From Persicaria tinctoria (Eukaryota; Streptophyta; Magnoliopsida; Caryophyllales; Polygonaceae): 64,000 nucleotides of DNA. The DNA is taken from assembly GCA_037127255.1 (NCBI GenBank), contig JBANSL010000017.1, forward strand, positions 45,269,745 through 45,333,744, given 5' to 3'. Both the position numbers and the translations under genes were made by a program. Below the pieces are notes generated by a model. The model searched no databases. It worked only from the letters and a program-made list of their open reading frames with translations, and was not told the origin of the DNA. Below, piece after piece: positions 55,723 through 64,000 of the stretch (positions are counted from its first letter, which is position 1; each line of letters begins with the position of its first letter).

Positions 55723-56455
55723 AGAAGGAAGATCTTCTTTACCAAGCTCTTATCTTTTGCAGCTGCATTTTCTCATTCATGTAAATTGTTGTGAACCAAA
55801 GTTTATTTTCTCGGTGTTGACATTCGGTTAACACTGCCAGCATTCTGCAGACTGCAGTTGCATACTTAGCAACCATTTTCTGTTCCCAGATTTTGTTGAA
55901 TTCAAAGGACTACTTTCTTTCCCTTTTTAGTAAATTGGATTTCCAAGCAATCTCTTTGTCAGAGATGTAATAAACGCTGATATGTGTTGAATGTATTCTT
56001 CTTCATGGCTATCATTATGCACCTTTGATGTTCGTATCTTGTTATATGATGACTTTTTGTGCCACCATATTTTACCAATTATCATTCTTATTCATTTGGT
56101 TGGCATGCACTAAAATGTAGATTGCACAATTAGTTCAGATTGCAGATTGATCGGCTAATTTGTTATTTTGTAAGAGAACGAGTTAGGCCATCCGGTTTCC
56201 TTCTCCGACCTTCTAGGTTCATCTCTTTGGATCCAATGTTTAGTCCGTTTTCTTTCATGGTGAGATTCCGTTTGTTATTGATTCACGAATGAATGATATT
56301 TTATTTTGAGCCTAATGTAACTCATTGCAATTGAGGGGCTATATTCGCTGAAACTTAAATAGATTGGGAGTTTCACCCTTTCTAGAAATAAACACTTTTG
56401 TTTTATTATTTTAGAAATTAAGTTTAATATTTGGCTTCTACTACTTATGGACTTC
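55723..56455. other. Possible 3' UTR and AT-rich spacer
   Basis: T-rich, with AATAAA near 55969. Nothing coding recognised. Confidence 0.4.
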
Positions 56456-57690
56456 AAATTGCACAATTAGTATCTACAATTGCACTAATATATGTTATTT
56501 TTGCACTTAATATAGTTCAGATTGCACAATTGTATTCTAAAATTGCATTAATACACATGACGCGTCATTAAAAACTTATTACCTTAAAATGGGGGAGCGA
56601 TGTGCTATGCACAAAGACGCAGGTTCGAAACCCGCATAGGCTATATATGAGTGTCTTATTTTTATTTCCGTTCATTAATAAAATTATAAAGTGCAAGCTT
56701 AAAATGATAAAGTGCCTAAATAAATGTTAAAGTGCAAGAATAAAATGATGAAATGCACAATTAAGATTATGAAGTGCATAAATAAAATGATAAAGTGTAA
56801 GAATTAAATGATGAATTGTTTGAATAATAATATGAAGTGCATGAATAAGATTACGAGGTGCATAAATAAAATGAAAAAAAAATGAAAGAATAAAATTATG
56901 AAGTGCACAATTAAAATTATAAAGTGCATAAATAAAATGATAAAGTGCAAGAATAAAATGACAAGATTAAATGCCTATTAGCTCAAAATGGTATAACGAT
57001 GTGCACAAGCACAAAGGTTCGAGTTGAAGTTCCCGGCTATTTATGGTTGTCGTCTTTTTGTTCTTGTTCATGAATAAGATTATAAAGTGCAATAATAAAA
57101 TGATAATGTGCAAAAATAAGATGATATAATGCATATATAACATTATGATGTGCAAATACAATATTGTATTGTGCAAATATAATATTATGTTGTGCAAATA
57201 TAATATTATATTGTGCAAATAAAATAATAAGTGCAAGAATAAAATGATTAAGTGCAAAAATAAAATGACAAAGTGCAAGAATAAAATATGTACATGAATA
57301 AGATTATGAAATGAACAATTAAGATTATAAAGTGCGTAAATAAAATGATAAAGTGCAAGAATAAAATGATAATATTATAAAACGATAGGTGCAAGAATAA
57401 AATGATGTTGTATGATAAAAATATGAAGTGCATGGATAAGATTGTGAAGTGCATAATTAAGATTATAAGTGCATAAATAAAATGATAAAGTGCAAGAATA
57501 AAATGATGAAGTGTATGAATTAGATTATGAAGTGCACAATTAAGATTATAAAGTGCATGAATAAAATGATAAAGTTCTAAAATAAGGTTATGAAGTGCAC
57601 AATTAAGATTAGGAATTGCACATTTATCAGAAAATAACACACACTATTAAAATTAAACAATTTAGCCTATGTAGAAGTCGAACCTTATAT
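56456..57690. repeat. GTGCA-type repeat element with tRNA-like heads
   Basis: About 50 imperfect repeats of AAGTGCAAGAATAAAATGAT / AAGTGCATAAATAAAATGAT (56690-57630). They surround two tRNA-like stretches with a B-box (GCAGGTTCGAAACCCGC near 56621 and CAAAGGTTCGAGTT near 57010) and a third reversed one at about 57668-57685. A similar reverse-oriented set is at 62.5-63.2 kb. Probably a SINE-like or other non-autonomous repeat; the family is unknown to me. Confidence 0.6.
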
Positions 57691-57706
57691 ATATAGAGAG
57701 AAAGAG

Positions 57707-59039
57707 GGTGGATCAATTGTGCACACCCCTTAGGGTGTACTTTTTGCACAAATCTGTGGCGTTGATCTCTATAAAATGGAAGGGTAGGATAGTGCCACGT
57801 GTATGAGTGAGTTTTTTTTTTTAAAGATGGAAAATTAATCCCAAATTAACTGACAGATACGTGCAGCGTGTGAAGAGAACGAAGAAAACCATAAATCCCA
57901 CAATAAAAATTGACGATGATGGTTGCATATCTCAGACGATGGTTCCCAATTGTTGAGTGCAATCGGCGGCGGAGAGAGGCGAAGGCCGGAGAAGATGTGA
58001 GGAATTGAAGGCTGGTGGTGAGGCTGGAGCGAAGGCCTGCGAGAGGCGACGATCGATCCGCCTACTTCACGCCTGCGAGAGGACGAGGGATCCTTCACTG
58101 TGCTTCTGCTACTCCAGGAAGAGATCCTTCACGGTGGCGAACTGCGCCGTTTTGGCGGCCCATGGCTAAGGGGGCGAGCTCTTTCCCCGTGGCCTTCTTC
58201 TTCCATTAGCGGAGGCGGCACTGTGCAGACGGAGATCCAAATCGGCGATTGGCTTAGTGGTTGCCTCACAGGACGATCGTGACCACAATCGATTCAGGGC
58301 AACTGGATTCCTCCTCCCCGGCAAGGAAATCCGTCAATTCCTCCACTCGCTTTTCGGATTCCTCCTCCATGTCAAGGCAACCCGCAATCCGTCGATCCCT
58401 CCTCCATGTCAAGGCAATCTACAATCCGCCGCCCCCACTCTCTTTTTCCGATTCCTCCTCCCGTCAATTCTGCCGGTCGGAGGGAGCTCCGAACAATCTC
58501 TCTCGTTATTGTGATTGGGCGGGTGGAGCAACCATTGGACGTGATCGACGATGGCGAAGGCAGGTGCTTGCATCGATTCTTACTCCCCTAGCCAGATCTC
58601 TCGCGATCGGAAAAGTGAAGATGGTAGCATTTTTTTTATGAATTTGGGATTATTCGGTGGGATATAGGATATTATTCGGTGGGATATAGAATATTATTCG
58701 GTGATATTGAATAATTATTCATAGAAATTGGGGGTTTTTTTTTTTAATTTGGGGTTTATGAAATATGAAACATTATTTGGTGAATTTTGAAGCATTATTC
58801 GGTGAAATGTGTAATATTATTCGGGGAAAAAAACATTATGAAATATTATTAAAAAAAAATAACAAAACATTATTCGGTAGTATGTGTCTAATTATTCAGT
58901 GGAACTGGTGAATTTTCATATAAGATGGATTGAAAAAGATAAAATAAACGTTATTATTCACAAGAAAAAAACATTATTCGATAGAATATAAAATATTATT
59001 CGGTTGAATCGACGGTTTTTTAAGACAACCGAAATCAGG

Positions 59040-59076
<37 letters not shown>

Positions 59077-59284
59077 TAAAAAAAACTGCTTAAAAAAAAG
59101 AGAATGGGATGGGGAAGGACGTAGGAGGGAAGAAGAGAGTGGGTGGGTGTTTTTTTGGCAAGGGGGCCCACAAATTAAAAAGCAAAAACAAATCACTTTT
59201 AATCATGGTTTCCATTCCTTCTTCATCAATGGTTCATATATGTGCACAAGATACAACCTAAGGGGTGTGCAAAAGAGAACCACC
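57707..59284. mobile_element. Non-autonomous TIR element with GC-rich cargo
   Basis: Ends form an imperfect inverted repeat of about 44 bases. The left end (57707-57750) contains GCACACCCCTTAGGGTGTA and the right end (59241-59284), reversed, contains GCACACCCCTTAGGTTGTA. Both are flanked by TATATA DNA, so the target duplication cannot be read. The interior changes from AT-rich to GC-rich at about 57950-58620. No transposase is seen. It resembles a gene-fragment-capturing (Pack-type) element; the superfamily is uncertain. Confidence 0.55.
57950..58625. other. GC-rich gene-like cargo of the TIR element
   Basis: About 55-60 percent GC in an otherwise AT-rich region, with overlapping short frames on both strands and internal duplication (CCTCCTCCATGTCAAGGCAA twice near 58364 and 58398). 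No domain recognised. It could be a captured 5' UTR or exon. Confidence 0.4.
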
Positions 59285-59505
59285 TATATATATATATATA
59301 ACATTATTATTCCCCAGAAAAAAAACATTATTCGATAGAATATAAAATATTATTCGGTTGAATTGACGGTTTTTTAAGACAAACGAAATCAGGCTATTTT
59401 GATATATAAATAAAAAATAAATATCTATTTATAACATTATTATTCACTAGAAAATAAAACATTATTCGGTTGAATTGACGGTTTTTTAAGACAAACGAAA
59501 TCAGG

Positions 59506-59575
<70 letters not shown>
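58640..59575. repeat. ATTATTCGGT repeats and long (TA)n tracts
   Basis: ATTATTCGGTGGGATATAGA-type units from 58650. The phrase GACGGTTTTTTAAGACAA occurs three times (about 59010, 59364, 59472). TA microsatellites lie at 59040-59070 and about 59506-59573. Confidence 0.8.
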
Positions 59576-59581
<6 letters not shown>

Positions 59582-60120
59582 GTTCAAGTGAGAATAGTAT
59601 ATACCGGTAAGAAGGAAAGAAGGATCCTCATTGGTGGAGACGGGTTTATTTTTTTTAATAAAAAAAGAACCCTCACGCGCTTTCATTTTAAGTAAATATC
59701 ACACCGTCTTCCTCCCATGCCTCCTGTTGTTGAAATCCAAACCTTGCGCCTCCCCCGATGCGGCACCAGCGACATCGATTGTTGGAATCCGTCACTCGAA
59801 TTCGGCTTCGGTTGCTTCGACGTCCTCTGTCGGTGATTTCTTCCTCCGGCTGTTGGAATCCGGAACCCTTCTCTCGTCACTTCGCTCCTCGATCGACGAT
59901 GGTGTACACGACGACGTCCTCCGCCGGTGCTATCTTCCTCCACCTACCGCCCTTCCCCGCCCTTCTCGGTTCAGATCTAGAACCTCGGAGCCCATGGCTT
60001 CTCTCGCCCAATTCAATTCACGAATATCGCCGAAGTGCAGCAGCGTCGTCGCCACCATGGTGGGCACGGCGATGGAGATAGACAGAGCATACTTATCTGT
60101 ACATGGATGAATGAATTAAA
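59576..60120. other. Second GC-rich gene-like stretch
   Basis: Starts after (TA)n with GGGTAGGGTTCAAGTGAGAA, a motif typical of plant non-autonomous DNA transposon ends. It becomes GC-rich at 59740-60080. An open plus frame runs 59631-60110 without a recognisable domain. Confidence 0.35.
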
Positions 60121-60261
60121 TTTGAAAAAAAAAGTTCCTTCAAAGCTCAATTGCAGTAACTTTGAAAAAAAATTAAATTTTTGTTTGAGAATGAATGAAT
60201 TGAAATGAATATAATATCATTCAATTACTAAACAATTTTAACAAAAAAAAACTGTAAAATC

Positions 60262-60975
60262 TAGGTTCAGTGACTTATTAGAGGTTGGTTCAGTGACTAA
60301 ATAGAGGTTGGTTCGGTGACTAAATAGGGGTTGGTTCAGTAACTAAATAGGTTGGTTCAGTGACTAAATAGAGGTTGGTTCAGTCACTCAATAGATGGTG
60401 GTTCAGTGACCGAATAGAGAGTGGTTAAGCGACCGAATAAAGAGTGGTTCAGTGAACGAATATAGAGTGGTTCAGTGACTCAATAGAGGGCAGTTCATAA
60501 TTTTTTAGTAAATGGTTCAACACATATATAATGAGTGGTTCAGTGACTAAATAGTGGTTGGTTCAGTGACTAAATTGGTTGGTTCAGTGACTAAAGAGTG
60601 GTTGGTTTAGTGACTAAATAGGTTGGTTCAGTGACTAAATAGAGGTTGGTTCAGTGACTAAATAGGTTGGTTCAATGACTAAATAGAGATTGGTTCAGTG
60701 ACTAAATAGAGGTTGGTTCAGTGGCTAAATAGAGGTTGGTTCAGTGTCTAAATAGAGGTTGGTTCAGTTACTAAATAGGGGTTGGTTCAGTGACTAAATA
60801 TATATTGGTTTATGAATTAAATAGAAGTGGTTCGTCAATTTTATAGTAAATGGTTCGGCACATACCTAGAGAGTGGTTTAGTGAATAAATATATAATGAT
60901 TCATAAATTAAGTAGAAGTGGTTCATCAATTTTATACTAATTTGTTAACACATATAAATAGAGAGTGATTCAAGA
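60262..60975. repeat. Tandem array of GGTTGGTTCAGTGACTAAATAG (21-23 bp)
   Basis: About 30 units, most complete between 60262 and 60800 and decaying towards 60975. No coding sense. Confidence 0.9.
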
Positions 60976-61231
60976 AATAAAGAGTAGTGAAATATTTGAT
61001 TTAATTTATTTACGATCATTTTTTAAAATAAAAATAATTATAAAACAAAATATTTTTTAAGGTGAAATAGGTACTTTACATGTTTATTACGGTATAATTA
61101 AATAAATTATATATATATGATAATAGTTTATTTACTATTAGAAAAAATATAAATTAAAAGTAATAATTTAGCAAGTAGATTCCTTTAATAAAAGGATTAA
61201 AATAAAGTAAATATGCATTAAAGACAAGAAA
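60976..61231. other. AT-rich spacer
   Basis: Nothing recognised. Confidence 0.4.
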
Positions 61232-61303
61232 GTTATGTTGGTACAATGGTTAGAGGTTTGGGTGGGGAAGGGATAGGTTTTGGGTTCAATTCCCAAATAT
61301 AAC
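61232..61303 (+). repeat. tRNA-like sequence (SINE head or tRNA pseudogene)
   Basis: Acceptor-like ends GTTATGT and ATATAAC pair. A-box TGGTACAATGG and B-box GGTTCAATTCC match the Pol III promoter consensus, and the T arm TTGGG-TTCAATT-CCCAA is perfect. The anticodon arm is degenerate, so it is not a functional tRNA gene. Confidence 0.5.
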
Positions 61304-62130
61304 AAATGTTCGATTTTGGGAGCATTTGCTGGGAGCGTGTCCCATATGCGAGTGGGGGAGGATTTGGGGCACTTGGCGGGAGTTTTTGGCAGGGGAATTT
61401 TTGTGTAACGAGGGGAGAAATTTAGACCATTAGATCAAATAAATCCAACGCACAAGATAATTCTACAATTAATTTCTTTAAATAAGAATAAGGATAGAAG
61501 TGTAATTTTAAGGGTGAGCGGTTACATGGAAATTAAACTAACTTCCATAATCGATCGTTCCATTTTGTGTTCGCTGTTTCTCTTCGATTCTTGCAAGCAA
61601 CGTACATTAATTTTGGATTGAAAACAACATTACGGAGTTTTATGGATTGGAGATCTGTCATCAGTGATGGTTTTTTCAAAAAGAAAGATATCAATTAAAA
61701 TAATAACATATAAAACTTCTTATTCATTTTTATGACCTAATTATTCAAATTTAATTAGATAACTATTCATTATTTATAAATTGAATATCTTGTTCTTAAT
61801 TAACAACTTCTTATATATTCATATTTAATTAGCACAATGTTCATATTTACATTACTAATTATTCATATATAAATTACTAATTAATCATTAAAATCAAACA
61901 AAAAAACACATATTCTAAACATAAATATTCGTATTTAAAATTTACCTATTCAAAGTTAGCAGCATAAATTAATATTCATATGTAGGAATACAAAATACAC
62001 TCACGTTGTAATTAAATTTGAATAGTTAATTTTTAAAATGTGAATATATAATAAATTATAAATGAAGTTTTGACATATTCAATATCATCATATGTTAATA
62101 AGGTAATTCATTAGCAGTTACGTTTTGAAA
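61304..62130. other. AT-rich spacer with transposon-end-like motif
   Basis: AACGAGGGGAGAAATTTAGA (about 61408) resembles AACGAGGGGACAAACTACAT at 63517, both followed by a CCATT(A/G)GATC motif common at ends of plant non-autonomous DNA elements. The remainder is AT-rich without a gene. Confidence 0.35.
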
Positions 62131-62460
62131 ATATTGCGATATGTTTTAGAATTTGGGGCTTTTTTCCAAAAGCAAAATTGACTGAAATTGATGATATGGG
62201 TGTGTTGTTGGGTTAATTTGGAGCTAATTTCATGTTCATAGCATTGTCAAATTGTTTATGGATCATGATCTACTTGAAGTTTGGAATTTTATATTGCGAT
62301 ATGTTTTAGAATTTGGGGTTTTTTGCCAACGGCCAAATTGACTGAAATTGATGCTATGGTTGTGTTGTTGGGTTGATTTGGAGCTAATTTCATGTTTATA
62401 GCATTGTCAAATTGTTTGTGAATCATGAGCTAATTGAATTTTAGAATTTTATTGCAATAT
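62131..62460. repeat. 160-bp tandem duplication
   Basis: ATTGCGATATGTTTTAGAAT begins at about 62133 and again at about 62293, and a partial third start is at about 62450. The two copies are nearly identical and include GTGTTGTTGGGTT and GGAGCTAATTTCATG. Confidence 0.85.
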
Positions 62461-62508
62461 GCTTTAGGTCGATTAGGTTCTTCTATTTTAGCATAAAAAT
62501 CATAATTT

Positions 62509-62579
62509 AGCCTATTAGCTCAATTGTTAGAGCAATGTGCATTTGCACAAAAGATGTGGGTTCAAATCCCACATAGGTT
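62509..62579 (+). repeat. tRNA-like sequence, nearly full cloverleaf
   Basis: Acceptor AGCCTAT pairs ATAGGTT (one G-T). The D arm is GCTC/GAGC with A-box TAGCTCAATTG, and the T arm is GTGGG-TTCAAAT-CCCAC. The anticodon arm keeps only TGTG/CACA with a six-base loop. It is probably a Pol III-derived repeat head, since relatives lie near 56.6 and 57.0 kb. Confidence 0.5.
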
Positions 62580-63245
62580 ACATAATAGACAAGAGCGCAA
62601 CAATCGCAAATTGTTAATCATGCACATTATAATCTATGTTATGTACTTTTTAACTTTAATTATGCACATTTTAATCTTATTTATGCACTTTAATTTTAAA
62701 AACTTATACGTAAAAAAATCGATTTCAAACTTACATCTATCAACCTAAATTATCCGAGAGGTGAACCCAAACTCTCAGAAGTAAAAAAAAAAACAAAATT
62801 AAAACATCGATTTCAAAAGCACATCTTTTGTCCTATTAATGCACATTATGATCTTACTTTTGCACAATTGTATTCTTAATCTGCACAATTGTATCTTACT
62901 TTTGCACAATTGTGTTTAAATTTGCACAATTGCACAATTAAAGTTGCACAAATGCACTTTACAGTTGCACAAATGCACTTCACAGTTGCACAAATGCACT
63001 CCACAGTTGCACAAAAGGTATCGAAGACGGGAAAAAGTGCATTTACCCATAAAATTAGACATATTTACCAATTTACCCATAAATTAAACATATTTCAATT
63101 AAAAAAGTTTATAATTGAAATAGGCACATTTACCTATTTACCCCATAATGAATTATTTGTCTGCACAAAATAAACTTATATTTGCACAATAAGATGTTAT
63201 ATGTGCACAAAAGCAAGTTATACTTGCACAGCATAAAGTGTTATC
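62580..63245. repeat. TTGCACAATTGTATT-type repeats
   Basis: Reverse-strand relatives of the GTGCA array at 56.7-57.6 kb, strongest at 62840-63010 (TTGCACAAATGCACTT steps). Confidence 0.7.
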
Positions 63246-63335
63246 ACAGAAAAAAAAAATATGGGCAAAAAAAAAAAAAAATCGGGTCCGAGAAGGGGGG
63301 CACACGCATGGGCAGGGGGGCAGACACTCTACTAA

Positions 63336-63415
63336 TGAAATTAGGCCCATTAGTAATTAAATTAGGCTCATTAGTAATTAAATTAGGCCCATTAGTAATT
63401 AAATTAGGTCCATTA
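63336..63415. repeat. 21-bp tandem repeat, four units
   Basis: AAATTAGGCCCATTAGTAATT repeated four times with one-base changes. Confidence 0.9.
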
Positions 63416-63469
63416 GCTAATTTTACGCGATAAGCAAATTTTACAGGTTAAGGAGTTTTTCGTTTGAAG

Positions 63470-64000
63470 TAAACCCTATATATATATATATATATGACTT
63501 TCCGGTGAAACGATTCTTAGGGTGCAACGAGGGGACAAACTACATCCATTGGATCTAAGTGAATAAGCGGTTCGGATTTAATTAGAGAAAGCCGCGTGTA
63601 AATGGAGTGTGTGGAAACCGCTTTCATAATTTCATTGCCTTCAAAGGCTTCAATTAAAATACCAGTTATTAGGGGTAAATATGTATTTTTACCCTAAACA
63701 AAAAAGTCCAGTTCGTCCGTTCTTTTTTCAAAGGCAAAATTATAGAAAACCACCCTTTAAATATGGGTATTTTCACTTAACCACCCCTTAAATTCAAAAT
63801 TACATAAAACCACCCTTTAAATGGTATTTGTTTACAACTCATCACCCATTCAACTATTTTCGTTACTTTATCATTAAATATATTATATTCTAATATTTTT
63901 AAACTCAAATTTGATTGTAAATATATTCAAAATTTGAATTTAAGGGCTCAATTATATTTTAGGGATCATTGCATTTATTTTTAAAAATAATAATCAATAA
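63470..64000. other. TA tract and AT-rich end of window
   Basis: (TA)n near 63478-63496, a transposon-end-like motif near 63510-63560, and direct repeats of AAACCACCCTTTAAAT (about 63748 and 63808). No gene. Confidence 0.4.

Noticed and set aside
56967..57640. Leu/His/Ile-rich minus-strand proteins
   Set aside because: They are translations of the GTGCA repeat array and have no independent support.
62509..62579. Functional tRNA gene
   Set aside because: Acceptor, D and T arms fold, but the anticodon arm does not form a 5-bp stem with a 7-base loop.

Overview
This window is plant nuclear DNA. It carries Ty3/gypsy LTR retrotransposons of the Athila and Tat lineages, tRNA-Asp-type primer-binding sites, plant-style introns and B3-like DNA-binding domains; both retrotransposon lineages and the B3 fold are plant-specific. 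The host is an angiosperm, but I cannot name the species. There are no bacterial features.

Layout. About 1-54.27 kb is one stack of nested retrotransposons. The outermost recognisable element, G, is a dead Tat-lineage element on the minus strand. From right to left it has a 5' LTR (38280-38953, probably resuming for a few bases at 54268), a PBS, gag (36956-38082), protease, RT, RNase H, a second RNase H and integrase (24451-28449), and a very long 3' region. That 3' region holds two tandem arrays, six B3-like ORFs and an opposite-strand extra ORF (9405-17808). Its 3' LTR lies left of the window.

Six insertions disrupt G directly or indirectly: A (tail only, 1-3306), B (4690-9404, minus), C (9823-15946), D (28455-36950), F (38954-54262) and E (41925-51083, minus, inside F). 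Perfect 5-bp target-site duplications bound C (CGTAG), D (CCCTC), F (GTGGC) and E (GCCCA). A separate chromovirus-like LTR (about 3307-4689) appears to interrupt B and to be interrupted by A.

A-F are one family of non-autonomous Athila-like elements. They keep LTRs of 1.8-2.1 kb, a tRNA-Asp PBS and, in B-E, a gag-protease frame. B and C end differently, while D and E end in an integrase-C-terminal-like GPF tail. No RT, RNase H or integrase core is present. F has replaced gag-protease with an unrelated 250-codon frame. All would depend on enzymes from elsewhere.

The strongest unexplained signal is a 12-bp dyad-symmetric module (core TCGATATCGA with element-specific variants). It is repeated many times in every LTR and again inside the coding linkers, often in pairs whose centres lie 19-21 bp apart. 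The module is read in all three frames and changes copy number between sister LTRs by exactly one unit, so it looks selected or propagated as DNA. The second signal is the B3-like cluster in the Tat 3' region: intron-bearing copies all lie antisense to G, and intronless copies all lie sense to it.

54.27-64 kb is AT-rich flanking DNA: a decayed host gene, a TIR element with GC-rich gene-like cargo (57707-59284), tRNA-like SINE heads, GTGCA-type arrays, a 21-bp array and other simple repeats. I see no intact host gene there.
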